The translations under genes and the position numbers were made by a program. The notes under the pieces were generated by a model. The model saw only the letters and a program-made list of their open reading frames with translations. It made no database searches and was not told the origin of the DNA. Positions 22,430-35,514 of a DNA stretch of 64,000 bases are shown here, one piece after another. Origin of the DNA: Calliopsis andreniformis. Its lineage: Eukaryota > Arthropoda > Insecta > Hymenoptera > Andrenidae. Within the stretch, counting starts at the first letter, position 1. The number at the start of each line of letters is the position of its first letter. The DNA lies in contig NW_027480422.1 of assembly GCF_051401765.1 (NCBI RefSeq), forward strand, positions 18,742,001-18,806,000, read 5' to 3'.

Positions 22430-23975
22430 CTGTTTGCAATTATTCATGTTACACAGTGGAAAAACTGTTGTATTTATATTGTATTTTATGCTCCTGGCAT
22501 TGACTTCTAAGGCCCTAACTATTCGATGTGGTTGAGCACCGCCCTAGAGTGAAGCCTAGATTGCCCGGAACGTGGAAATGACCATAACTATCAGACTGGT
22601 TGCAATTACTCGTTTTATACGATGGAAAGACTGTTGTATTTATATTGTATTTTATAGTTATGGCGTTGTGTTCTAGGGCCGTAACTATTCGATGTGGTTG
22701 AGCAACGCCCTAGAGTGAAGCCTAGATTGCCCGGAACGTAGAAATGGCCATAAGTTTCATACTGGTTGCAATTATTCGTTTTATACGATGGAAAAACTGT
22801 TGTATTTATATTGTTTTTTATAGTTATGGCGTTGACTTCTAAGGCCGTAGCTGTTCGACGTGGTGGAGCAATGCCCTAGAGTGTAGCCTAGGGTGCCCGT
22901 AACGTAGAAATGACCATTACCTCCACACTGTTTGCAATTCTTCATTTTATACAATGGAAAAACTGTTGTATTTATATTGTTTTTTATGGTTATGGCGTTG
23001 ACTTCTAAGGCCGTAGCTGTTCGATGTGGTGGAGCAATGCAATAGAGTGTAGCCTAGGGTGCCCGCAACGTAGAAATGACCATCACTTCCACACTGTTTG
23101 CAATTATTCATATTATGCAGTGGAACATCTGTTGTATTTATATGGCATTTTATGCTTCTGGCATTGACTTCTAAGGCCCTAACTATTCGGTGTGGTGGAG
23201 CAACGCCCTAGAGTGAAGCCTAGGTTGCCCGGAACGTAGAAATGACCATAGCTTTCACACTGGTTGCAAATATTCCTGTTATACAAGGGAAAAACTGTTG
23301 TATTTATATTGTATTTTATGCTTCTGGCGTTGACCTCTTAGGCCCTAAGTGTTCAATCTGGTGGAGCATGGCCCTAGAGTGAAGCGTAGGTTGCCAGGAA
23401 TGTAGAAATGACCATCACTTTCACACTGGTTGCAATTATTCTTGTTATACGATTGAAAAACTGTTGTATTTATACTGTATTTTATGCTTCTGGCGTTGAC
23501 TTCTAAGGCCGCAGCTATTCGATGCGGTGGAGAAACGCCCTAGAGTGAAGCCTAGATTGCCCGGAAAGTAGAAATGACCATAACCTCAACACTGTTTGCA
23601 ATTATTCATTTTATACAATGGAAAAACTGTTGTATTTATAATGTTTTTTATAGTTATGGCGTTGACATCAAAGGTCTTAGCTATTCGATGTGGTGGAGCA
23701 ATGCCCTAGAGTGAAGCCTAGGATGCCCGCAACGTAGAAATGACCATACCTTTCACACTGTTTGCAATTATTCCTGTTATACGACTCAAAAGCTGTTGTA
23801 GTTATATTGTATTTTATGCTTCTGGCGTTGACTTCTAAGGCCGGAGCTATTCGATGTGGTGGAGCAACGCCCTAGAGTGAAGCCTAGGTTGCCCGGAACG
23901 TAGAAATGACCATACATTTCACACTGGTTGCAATTATTCCTGTTATACAAGGGAAAAACTGTTGTATTTATTTTG
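22430..23975 (+). repeat. 12-monomer unit, copy 1 (1992-bp offset)
   Basis: This stretch matches 24422-25967 at an offset of 1992 bp, exactly 12 x 166. The series runs from CATGTTACACAGTGG through CTATCAGACTGG, TTGTGTTCTAGGGCC, several TAGTTATGG monomers, TTATGCAGTGGAACATCTG, TATATGGCATTTTATGC, AAGTGTTCAATCTGG, GTGGAGCATGGCCC and TTATACGACTCAAAAGC to TACAAGGG. I counted fewer than about a dozen differences by eye, so identity is about 99%. Confidence 0.88.
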
Positions 23976-24421
23976 TATTTGGTGCTCCTGGCGTTGACTT
24001 CTTAGGCCCTAACTATTGGATCTGGTGGACCAACGCCCTAGAGTGAAGCCTAGGTTGCCCGGGACGTAGAAATGACCATTACTTCCACACTGTTTGCAAT
24101 TATTCATATTATACAGTGGAAAAACTGTTGAATGTATATTGTATTTTATGCTTCAGGCATTGAATTCTAAGGCCCTAACTATTCGATGTGGTGGAGCAAC
24201 GCCCTAGAGTGAAGCCTAGGTTGCCCGGAACGTAGAAACGACCATAGCTTTCACACTGGTTGCAATTATTTCTGTTATACAAGGGAAAAACTGTTGTATT
24301 TATATTGTATTTTATGCTTCTGGCGTTGACTTCTTAGGCCCTAACTATTCGATCTGGTGGAGCAACGCCCTAGAGTGAAGCCTAGGTTGCCCGGATCGTA
24401 GAAATGACCATTACTTGCACA

Positions 24422-25967
24422 CTGTTTGCAATTATTCATGTTACACAGTGGAAAAACTGTTGTATCTATATTGTATTTTATGCTTCTGGCATTGACTTCT
24501 AAGGCCCTAACTATTCGATGTGGTTGAGCACCGCCCTAGAGTGAAGCCTAGATTGCCCGGAACGTGGAAATGACCATAACTATCAGACTGGTTGCAATTA
24601 CTCGTTTTATACGATGGAAAGACTGTTGTATTTATATTGTATTTTATAGTTATGGCGTTGTGTTCTAGGGCCGTAGCTATTCGATGTGGTTGAGCAACGC
24701 CCTAGAGTGAAGCCTAGATTGCCCGGAACGTAGAAATGGCCATAAGTTTCATACTGGTTGCAATTATTCGTTTTATACGATGGAAAAACTGTTGTATTTA
24801 TATTGTTTTTTATAGTTATGGCGTTGACTTCTAAGGCCGTAGCTGTTCGACGTGGTGGAGCAATGCCCTAGAGTGTAGCCTAGGGTGCCCGTAACGTAGA
24901 AATGACCATTACCTCCACACTGTTTGCAATTCTTCATTTTATACAATGGAAAAACTGTTGTATTTATATTGTTTTTTATGGTTATGGCGTTGACTTCTAA
25001 GGCCGTAGCTGTTCGATGTGGTGGAGCAATGCAATAGAGTGTAGCCTAGGGTGCCCGCAACGTAGAAATGACCATCACTTCCACACTGTTTGCAATTATT
25101 CATATTATGCAGTGGAACATCTGTTGTATTTATATGGCATTTTATGCTTCTGGCATTGACTTCTAAGGCCCTAACTATTCGGTGTGGTGGAGCAACGCCA
25201 TAGAGTGAAGCCTAGGTTGCCCGGAACGTAGAAATGACCATAGCTTTCACACTGGTTGCAAATATTCCTGTTATACAAGGGAAAAACTGTTGTATTTATA
25301 TTGTATTTTATGCTTCTGGCGTTGACCTCTTAGGCCCTAAGTGTTCAATCTGGTGGAGCATGGCCCTAGAGTGAAGCGTAGGTTGCCAGGAATGTAGAAA
25401 TGACCATCACTTTCACACTGGTTGCAATTATTCTTGTTATACGATTGAAAAACTGTTGTATTTATACTGTATTTTATGCTTCTGGCGTTGACTTCTAAGG
25501 CCGCAGCTATTCGATGCGGTGGAGAAACGCCCTAGAGTGAAGCCTAGATTGCCCGGAAAGTAGAAATGACCATTACCTCAACACTGTTTGCAATTATTCA
25601 TTTTATACAATGGAAAAACTGTTGTATTTATAATGTTTTTTATAGTTATGGCGTTGACTTCTAAGGTCTTAGCTATTCGATGTGGTGGAGCAATGCCCTA
25701 GAGTGAAGCCTAGGATGCCCGCAACGTAGAAATGACCATACCTTTCACACTGTTTGCAATTATTCCTGTTATACGACTCAAAAGCTGTTGTAGTTATATT
25801 GTATTTTATGCTTCTGGCGTTGACGTCTAAGGCCGGAGCTATTCGATGTGGTAGAGCAACGCCCTAGAGTGAAGCCTAGGTTGCCCGGAACGTAGAAATG
25901 ACCATACATTTCACACTGGTTGCAATTATTCCTGTTATACAAGGGAAAAACTGTTGTATTTATATTG
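24422..25967 (+). repeat. 12-monomer unit, copy 2
   Basis: It carries the same series as 22430-23975. Differences include TTCTGGCATTGAC against CTCCTGGCATTGAC, CCGTAGC against CCGTAAC, CGCCATAGAG against CGCCCTAGAG and GTGGTAGAGC against GTGGTGGAGC. It ends in CTTAATGGGCCC, where copy 1 has changed to a TATTTGGTGC monomer. Confidence 0.88.
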
Positions 25968-26054
25968 TATTTTATGCTTCTGGCGTTGACTTAATGGGCC
26001 CTAACTATTCTATCTTGAGGAGCAACGCCCTAGAGTGAAGCCTAGGTTGCCAGG

Positions 26055-26064
26055 AAAAAAAAAA
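26055..26064. repeat. A10 homopolymer at a monomer boundary
   Basis: Where relatives read CCAGGAATGTAGAAATGACC or CCCGGAACGTAGAAATGACC, this copy reads CCAGG, ten A, then GAACC. It is the longest homopolymer I noticed in the window. It replaces the otherwise conserved GTAG monomer start, and the monomer length is about unchanged. It could be a genuine mutation or a local consensus error. Confidence 0.75.
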
Positions 26065-26109
26065 GAACCATAACTTTCATACTGGTTGCAATTGTTCGTT
26101 CTATACAAT

Positions 26110-26695
26110 GGAAAAACTGTTGTATTTATATTGTATTTTATGCTTCAGGCGTTGACTTCTTAGGCCCTAACTATTCGCTCTGGTGGAACAACGCCCTAGA
26201 GTGATGCCTAGGTCGCCCGGATCGTAGAAATGACCATTACTTGCACACTGGATGCAATTATTCGTTTTATACGATGGAAAAACTGTTGTATTTATTTTGT
26301 ATTTGGTGCACCTGGCGTTGACTTCTTAGGCCCTAACTATTGGATCTGGTGGACCAACGCCCTAGAGTGAAGCCTAGGTTGCCCGGGACGTAGAAATGAC
26401 CATTACTTCCACACTGTTTGCAATTATTCATATTATACAGTGGAAAAACTGTTGTATGTATATTGTATTTTATGCTTCAGGCATTGACTTCTAAGGCCCT
26501 AACTATTCGATGTGGTGGAGCAACGCCCTAGAGTGAAGCCTAGGTTGCCCGGAACGTAGAAACGACCATAGCTTTCACACTGGTTGCAATTATTTCTGTT
26601 ATACAAGGGATAAACTGTTGTATTTATATTGTATTTTATGCTTCTGGCGTTGACTTTTTAGGCCCTAACTATTGGATCTGGTGGAGCAACGCCCT
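26110..26695 (+). repeat. Block shared with 34077-34662 (48 monomers apart)
   Basis: Shared marks are TGCTTCAGGCGTTGAC, ACTATTCGCTCTGGTGGAAC, GAGTGATGCCTAGGTCGCCC, CACACTGGATGC, CCTGGCGTTGACTTCTTAGG, CCGGGACGTAGAAATGACC, TTGTATGTATATTG and GTAGAAACGACCATAGC. The offset of 7967 bp is 48 monomers. In each place it follows the 12-monomer-unit family, so it was probably copied together with part of it. Confidence 0.8.
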
Positions 26696-28224
26696 AGAGT
26701 GAAGCCTAGGTTGCACGGAACGTAGAAATGACCATTACTCCCTCACTGTTTGCAATTATTCATTTTATACAATGGAAAAACTGTTGTACTTATATTGTAT
26801 TTTATGATTCTGGCATTGACTTCTAAGGCCCTAACTATTCGATGTGGTGGAGATACGCCACAGAGCGAAACCTAGGTCGCTCGGATCGTAGAAATGACCA
26901 TAGCTTTCATACTGGTTGCAATTATTTCTGTTATACAAGGGAAAAACTGTTGTATTTATATTGTATTTTATGCCGCTGGCGTTGACTCCTAAGGCCGTAG
27001 ATATTCGAAGTGGTGGAGCAACGCCCTAGAGTGAAGCCTAGGATGCCCGCTACGTAGAAATGACCATATCTTTCACACTGTTTGCAATTATTCCTGTTAT
27101 ACGATTCAAAAACTGTTGTATTTAAATTGTATTTTATGCTTCTGGCGTTGACATCTAAGGCCGGAGCTATCCGATGTGGTGTAGCAACGCCCTAGAGTGA
27201 AGCCTAGGTGGCTCGGAAAGTAGAAATGACCATTACCTCCACACTGTTTGCAATTATTCATTTTATACAACGGAAAAACTGTTGTATTTATATTGTTTTT
27301 TATAGTTATGGCGTTGACTTCTAAGGCCGTAGCTATTCGATGTGGTGGAGCAATTCCCTAGAGTGAAGCCTAGGGTGCCCGGAACGTAGAAATGACCATT
27401 ACTTCCACACTGTTTGCAATTATTCCTATTATACAGTGGAACAACTGTTGTATTTATATGGCATTTTATGCTTCTGGCATTGACTTCTAAGGCCCTAATT
27501 ATTCGATGTGGTGGAGCAACGCCCTAGACTGAAGCCTAGGTTGCCCGGAACGTTGAAATGACCATAGCTTTCACACTGGTTGCAATTATTCCTGTTATAC
27601 GATGGACAAACTGTTGTATTTATATTGTATTTTATGCTTCTGGCGTTGACTTCCTAGGCCCTAACTACTCGATCTGGTGGAACAACGCCCTAGAGTGAAG
27701 CCTAGGTTGCCCGGAACGTAGAAATGACCATCACTTTCACACTGGTTGCAATTATTCCTGTTATACGATGGAAAAACTGTTGTATCTATTTTGCATTTTA
27801 TGCGTCTGGCGTTGCCTTCTTAGGTCCTAAGTACTGGATCTGGTGGAGCAACGCCCTCTGACGAAGCCCAGGCTGCCCGGAACGTAGAAATGACCATAAC
27901 TTTCGTACTGATTGCAATTATTCGTATTATACGATGGAAAGTTTGTTGTATTTATATTGTATTTTGACATTCTGGCGTTGACTTCTAAGGCCGTAGCTAT
28001 TCGATGTGGTGCAGCAACGCCCTGGAGTGAAGCCTAGGTTGCCCTGATCGTAGAAATGACCATATCTTTCACACTGGTTGCAATTATACCTGTTAATCGA
28101 TGGAAAAACTGTTGTACCTCTATTGTATTTTATGCTTCTGGCGTTGACTTCTTAGGCCCTAACTATTCGACCTGGTGGAGCAACGCCCTAGAGTGAAGGC
28201 TAGTTTGGCCGGAACGTAGAAATG

Positions 28225-28925
28225 CCCATTCTTTTCACACTGGTTGTAATTATTCCTGCTATACGATGGAATAGCTGTTGCAATTTTATTTTATTTTGTG
28301 TTTCTGGCGTTGACTTCTAAGGCCCGTGCTATTCGATCTCGTGGAGCAACGCTATAGAGTGAAGCCTAGGTTGCCCGGAACTTAGAAATGACCATCACCG
28401 TCACTCTGGTTGCAATTATTCCTGTTATACGATGGAATAACTGTTGTATTTGTATTATATTTTGTGCTTCAGACGTTGACTTCTAAGGCCGTAGCTATTC
28501 GATATGGGGGAACCACGCCCTAGACTGAAGCCTAGGTTGCCCGGAACGTATAAATGACCATCGCTTTCACACTGGTGGCAATTATTCCTGTTATACGATG
28601 GAAAAACTGTTGTATTTACATTGTATTTTATGCTTCTGGCGTTGACTTCTTAGGTCCTACCTATTGGATCTGGTGGAGCAACGCCCTAGGGCGAAGCCTA
28701 GGTTGCCCGGAACGTACAAACGCCCATTCTTTTCACACTGGTTGTAATTATTCCTGCTATACGATGGAATAGCTGTTGCAATTTTATTTTATTTTGTGTT
28801 TCTGGCGTTGACTTCTAAGGCCCGTGCTATTCGATCTCGTGGAGCAACGCTATAGAGTGAAGCCTAGGTTGCCCGGAACTTAGAAATGACCATCACCGTC
28901 ACTCTGGTTGCAATTATTCCTGTTA
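28225..28925 (+). repeat. Three-monomer-spaced duplication (28225-28427 and 28723-28925)
   Basis: CCCATTCTTTTCACACTGG, CCTGCTATACGATGGAATAG, GTTGCAATTTTATTTTATTT, GGCCCGTGCTATTCG, CGATCTCGTGG, CGCTATAGAG and ACCATCACCGTCACTCTGG occur in both pieces at an offset of 498 bp. No difference is obvious beyond the first few bases. Confidence 0.85.
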
Positions 28926-30179
28926 TAAGATGGAAAAACTGTGGTATTTTCATTGTATTTTATGCTCCGGGCGTTGACTTCTGAGGTCCTAACTATTGGA
29001 TCTGCTGGAGCAACGCCCTAGAGTGAAGCCTAGGTTGCACGGAACGTAGAAATGACCATAACTTTCACACTGGTTGCAATTAATCGTTTTATACAATGTT
29101 GAAGCTGTTCTTTTAATTTTGTATTTGATGCCTCGGGCGTTGACTTCTAAGGCCCTAGTTATTCGATTTGGTGTACCAACGCCCTAGACTGGAGCCTATG
29201 TTGCCCGAAACGTAGAGATGTCCATTACTTTCACACTGGTTGCAATTATTCATGCTATACGATGGAAAGACTGTTTTATTTATATTGCATTTTATGGTTC
29301 TGGCGTTGACTCCTAAGGCCGTAGCTTTTCGATGTGGTGGAGCAACGCCCTAGGGTGAAGCCTAGGTTGCCCGGAACGTAGAAATGACCATGTCTTTCAC
29401 ACTGGCTGCAGTTATTCCTGTATACGATGGAAAAACTGTGGCATTTATATTGCATTTTATGCTTCTGGCGTAGGCTTCTTAGGCCCTAACTTTTCGATAT
29501 GGGGGAACCACGACCTAGACTAAAGCCTAGGTTGCCCGGAACGTAGAACTGACCATAACTTTCATTCTGGTTGCAATTATTCCTGTTATACGATGGAAAA
29601 ACTGTTGTATTGACATTGTATTTTATGCTTCTGGCGTTGTCTTCTTAGGTCCTAACTATTGGATCTGGTCTAGCTACGCCCTAGGGTGAAGCCTAGGTTG
29701 CCCGGAACTTAGAAATGACCATCACCTTCACACTGGTTGCAATTATTCCTGTTATGCGATGGAAAAACTGTGGTATTTTCATTGTATTTTATGCTCCGGG
29801 CGTTGACTTCTGAGGTCCTGACTATTGGATCTGCTGGAGCAACGCCCTAGAGTGAAGCCTAGGTTGCACGGAACGTAGAAATGACCATAACTTTCACACT
29901 GGTTGCAATTATTCGTTTTATACAATGTTAAAGCTGTTCTTTTAATTTTGTATTTGATGCCTCGGGCGTTGACTTCTAAGGCCCTAGCTATTCGATTTGG
30001 TTGACCAACGCCCTAGAGTGGAGCCTATGTTACCCGAAACGTAGAGATGACCATTACTTTCACACTGGTTGCAATTATTCATGCTATACGATGGAAAGAC
30101 TGTTGTATTTATATTGCATTTTATGCTTCTGGCGTTGACTCCTAAGGCCGTAGCTATTCGATGTGGTGGAGAAACGCCC
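28870..30179 (+). repeat. Five-monomer-spaced duplication (28870-29350 and 29699-30179)
   Basis: At an offset of 829 bp both pieces carry GGAACTTAGAAATGACC, CTGTGGTATTTTCATTG, CTCCGGGCGTTGACTTCTGA, GGATCTGCTGG, TACAATGTTGAAGC or TACAATGTTAAAGC, CTGTTCTTTTAATTTTG, TGATGCCTCGGGCG and CATGCTATACGATGG. The two monomers between the pieces are different. Confidence 0.82.
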
Positions 30180-33100
30180 TAGAGTGAAGCCTATGCTGCC
30201 CGGAAAGTAGAAACGACCATTACCTCCACACTGTTTGCAATTATTCCTGTTGTACGATGAAAAAACTGCTGTATTTTTATTGTATTTAATGCGTCTGGAG
30301 CTGTATTCTAAGGCCCTAACTATTCGATGTGGTGGAGCAACGCCCTGGAGCGAAACCTAGGTTGCCCGGAACGTAGAAATGACCATAACCTTTATACTGA
30401 TTGCAATTATTCGTTTTATACGATGGAAAAACTGTTGTATTTATATTGTATTTTATGCTTCTGGTGTAGACTTCTTAGGCCCTAGCTATTCGATCTGGAG
30501 GAACAACGCCCTAGAGTGAAGCCTAGGTTGCCCGGAACGTAGAAATGACCATCACTTTCACACTGGTTGCAATTATTCCTGTTATATAATGGAAAAACTG
30601 TTGTATCTATTTTGTATTTTATGCTTCTGGCGCTGACTTCTTAGGTCCTAACTATTGGATCTGGTGGAGCATCGCCCTAGAGTGAAGTCTAGGTGGCCCG
30701 CAACGTAGAAATGACCTTTACTTTCACACTGTTTGCAAATATACATTATATACGATGGAAAAGCTGTTGTATTTATATTGTATTTTATGCTTCCGGCGTT
30801 GACTTCTTAGGCCCTAACTATTCGATCTGGTGGAGCAACGCCCTGCAGTGAAGCCTAGGCTGCCCGGAACGTAGAAATGACCATTACCTTCACACTGTTT
30901 GCAAATATACATTATATACGATGCAAAAGCTGTTGTATCTATATTGTATTTTTTGCTTCTGGCGCTGACTTCCTAGGTCCTAACTATTGGATCTGGTGGA
31001 GCAACGCCCAGGGGTGAAGCCTAGGTTGCGCGGAACGTAGAAATGACCATAACTTTCACACTGGTTTCAATTATTCGTTTTATACAATGGAAAAACTGTT
31101 CTATTTATTTTGTATTTTATGCTTCGGGCGTTGACTTCTAAGGCCCTAACTATTCGATCTGGTGGAGCAACGCCCTAGAGTGAAGCCTAGGTTGCCCGGA
31201 ACGTAGAAATGACCATTACCTTCACACTGTTTGCGATTATTCATTTTATACGATGGTAAAACTGTTGTACATATATCGTATTTTATGCTTCTGGCGTTGA
31301 CTTCTTAGGCCCTAACTACTCGATCAGGTGGAGCAACGGCCTAGGGTGAAGCCTAGGTTGCCCGGAACGTAGAAATGACCATAACTTTCATACTGGTTGC
31401 AATTATTCGTTTTATACGATGGAAAAGCTGTTGTATTAATTTTGTATTTGGTGCCTCTGGCGATTACTTCTTAGACCCTAGCTACTCGATCAGGTGGAGC
31501 AACGCCCTAGGGTGAAGCCTAGGTTGCCCGGAACGTAGAAATGATCATAACTTTCATACTGGTTGCAATTATTCGTTTTATACGATGGAAAGACTGTTGT
31601 ATTAATTTTGTATTTGGTGCTTCTGGCGAAGACTTCTTAGGCCCTAACTATTCGATGTGGTGGAGCAACGCCCTAGAGTGAAGCCTAGGTTGCCCGGAAT
31701 GTAGAAATGACCATCACTTTCACACTGGTTGCAATTATTCTTGTTATACGCTGGAAAAACTGTTGTATTTATATTGTATTTTATGCTTCTGGCATTGACT
31801 TCTAAGGCCCTAGCTATTCCATCTGGTGGAGCAACGCCCTAGAGTGGAGCCTAGGTCGCCCGAAATGTAGAAATGACATTTACTTTCACACTGTTTGCAA
31901 ATGTACATTATATACGATGGAAAAGCTGTTGTATTTATATTGTATTTTATGCTTCTGGCATTGACTTCTAAGGCCCTAGCTATTCCATCTGGTGGAGCAA
32001 CGCCCTAGAGTGGAGCCTAGGTCGCCCGAAACGTGGAAATGACCATTACTTTCACTCTGGTTGCAATTATTCCAGCTATACGATGGACAAACTGTTGGAT
32101 TTTGATTGTACTTTATACTTCTGGCGTTGACTTCTAAGGCCCTATGTATTTGATCTGGTGTAGCAATCCCTCAGAGTTAAGTCTAGGATGCCCGCAACAT
32201 AGAAATGTCTATTACTTTCACACTGGTTGCAATTATTCGTTTTATACGATGGAAAAACTGTTGTACATATATCGTATTTTATGCTTCTGGCGTTGACTTC
32301 TTAGGCCCTAACTATTCGATCAGGTGGAGCAACGCCCTAGGGTGAAGCCTAGGTTGTCCGGAACGTAGAAATGACCATAACTTTCATACTGGTTGCAATT
32401 ATTCGTTTTATACGATGGAAAAACTGTTGTATTTATTTTGTATTTGGTGCTTCTGGCGTTGACTTCTTAGGCCCTAACTGTTAGATGTGGAGGGCCAACG
32501 GCCTAAAGTGAAGCCTAGGTTGCCCGGAACGTAGAAATAACCATATCTTTCAGACTGGTTGCAATTATTCCTGTTATACGATGAAAAAAACGTTGTATTT
32601 CTATTGCATTTTATGCTTCAGGCGTTGACTTCTAAGGGCGTAGCTATTCGATGTGGTGGAGAAACGCCCTAGAGTGAAGCCTAGGTTGCCCGGAAAGTAG
32701 AAATGGCCATTACCTCCACACTGTTTGCAATTATTCATTTTATACAATGCAAAAACTGTTGTATTTATATTGTTTTTTATAGTTATGGCGTTGACTTCTA
32801 AGGCCGTAGCTGTTCGATGTGGTGGAGCAATGCCCTACAGTGTAGCCTAGGGTGCCCGCAACGTAGAAATGACCATATTTTTCACACTGTTTGCAATTAT
32901 TCCTGTTATACGATTGAAAAACTGTAGTATTTATATTGTATTTTATGCTTCTGGCGTTGACTTCTAAGGCCGCAGCTATTCGATGTGGTGGAGCAACGCC
33001 CTAGAGTGTAGCCTAGGGTGCCCGGAACGTAGAAATGACCATACCTTTCACACTGGTTGCAATTATTCCTGTTATACAAGGGAAAAACTGTTGTATTTAT

Positions 33101-33189
33101 ATTGTATTTTATGCTTCTGGCGTTGACTTCTTAGGCCCTAACTATTGGATCTGGTGGACCAACGCCGTAGAGTGAAGCCTAGGTTGCCC

Positions 33190-34085
33190 GGAACGTAGAA
33201 ATGACCATTACGTCCACACTGTTTGCAATTATTCATGTTACACAGTGGAAAAACTGTTGTATTTATATTGTATTTTATGCTTCTGGCATTGACTTCTAAG
33301 GCCCTAACTCTTCGATGTGGTTGAGCACCGCCCTAGAGTGAAGCTTAGATTGCCCGGAACGTGGAAATGACCATAACTATCAGACTGGTTGCAATTACTC
33401 GTTTTATACGATGGAAGGACTGTTGTATTTATATTGTATTTTATAGTTATGGCGTTGTGTTCTAGGGCCGTAGCTATTCGATGTGGTTAAGCAACGCCCT
33501 AGAGTGAAGCCTAGATTGCCCGGAACGTAGAAATGGCCATAAGTTTCATACTGGTTGCAATTATTCGTTTTATACGATGGAAAAACTGTTGTATTTATAT
33601 TGTTTTTTATAGTTATGGCGTTGACTTCTAAGGCCGTAGCTGTTCGATGTGGTGGAGCAATGCCCTAGAGCGTAGCCTAGGGTGCCCGTAACGTAGAAAT
33701 GACCATTACCTCCACACTGTTTGCAATTATTCATTTTATACAATGGAAAAACTGTTGCATTTATATCGTTTTTTATAGTTATGGCGTTGACTTCTAAGGC
33801 CGTAGCTGTTCGATGTGGTGGAGCAATGCAATAGAGTGTAGCCTAGAGTGCCCGCAACGTAGAAATGACCATTACTTCCACACTGTTTGCAATTATTCAT
33901 ATTATGCAGTGGAACATCTGTTGTATTTATATGGCATTTTATGCTTCTGGCATTGACTTCTAAGGCCCTAACTATTCGATGTGGTGGAGCAACGCCCTAG
34001 AGTGAAGCCTAGGTTGCCCGGAACGTAGAAATGACCATAGCTTTCACACTGGTTGCAATTATTCCTGTTATACAAGGGAAAAACT
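33190..34085 (+). repeat. Third relative of the 12-monomer unit (first half)
   Basis: It follows the start of the unit in order, from TACGTCCACACTG and CATGTTACACAGTGG to TGCAGTGGAACATCTG and TACAAGGG, 65 monomers from copy 1. It shares GATGGAAGGACTG with the copy at 35515, where copies 1 and 2 read GATGGAAAGACTG. It then switches into sequence like 26110-26695. Confidence 0.82.
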
Positions 34086-35514
34086 GTTGTATTTATATTG
34101 TATTTTATGCTTCAGGCGTTGACTTCTTAGGCCCTAACTATTCGCTCTGGTGGAACAACGCCCTAGAGTGATGCCTAGGTCGCCCGGATCGTAGAAATGA
34201 CCATTACTTGCACACTGGATGCAATTATTTGTTTTATACGATGGAAAAACTGTTGTATTTATTTTGTATTTGGTGCTCCTGGCGTTGACTTCTTAGGCCC
34301 TAACCATTGGATCTGGTGGACCAACGCTCTAGAGTGAAGCCTAGGTTGCCCGGGACGTAGAAATGACCAGTACTTCCACACTGTTTGCAATTATTCATAT
34401 TATACAGTGGAAAAACTGTTGTATGTATATTGTATTTTATGCTTCTGGCATTGACTTCTAAGGCCCTAACTATTCGATGTGGTGGAGCAACGCCCTAGAG
34501 TGAAGCCTAGGTTGCCCGGAACGTAGAAACGACCATAGCTTTCACACTGGTTGCAATTATTTCTGTTATACAAGGGAAAAACTGTTGTATTTATATTGTA
34601 TTTTATGCTTCTGGCGTTGACTTCTTAGGCCCTAACTGTTCGATCTGGTGGAGCAACGCCCTAGAGTGAATCCTAGGTTGCCCGGAACGTAGAAATGACC
34701 ATTACCTTCACACTGTTTGCGATTATTCATTTTATACGATGGTAAAACTGTTGTACATATATCGTATTTTATGCTTCTGGCGTTGACTTCTTAGGCCCTA
34801 ACTACGCGTTCTGGTGGAGCAACGCCCTACAGTTAAGCCTAGGATGCCCGGAACGTAGAAATGACCTTTACTTTCACACTGTTTGCAAATATACATTACA
34901 TACGATGGAAAAGCTGTTGTATTTATGTTGCATTTTATGCTTCTGGCGTTGACTTCTAAGGCCCTATGTATTCGATCTGGTGGAGCAATGCCTCAGTGTT
35001 AAGTCTAGGATGCCCGGAACGTAGAAATGTCCGTTACTTTCACACTGGTTGCAATTACTCATTTTATGCGATGGAAAAACTGTTGTACATATATCGTATT
35101 TTATGCTTCTGGCATTGACTTCTTAGGCCCTAACTATTCGATCCGGTGGAGCAACGCCCAGGGGTGAAGCCTAGGTTGCGCGGAACGTAGAAATGACCAT
35201 AACTTTCATACTGGTTGCAATTATTCGTTTTATACGATGGAAAAACTGTTGTATTTATTTTGTATTTGGTGCTTCTGGCGTTGACTTCTTAGGCCCTAAC
35301 TGTTAGATGTGGAGGGCCAACGGTCTAAAGTGAAGCCTAGGTTGCCCGGAACGTAGAAATAACCATATCTTTCAGACTGGTTGCAATTATTCGTTTTATA
35401 CCATGGAAAAACTGTTGTATTTATTTTGTATTTGGTGCTCCTGGCGTTGACTTCTTAGGCCCTAACTATTGGATCTGGTGGACCAACGCCGTAGAGTGAA
35501 GCCTAGGTTGCCCG

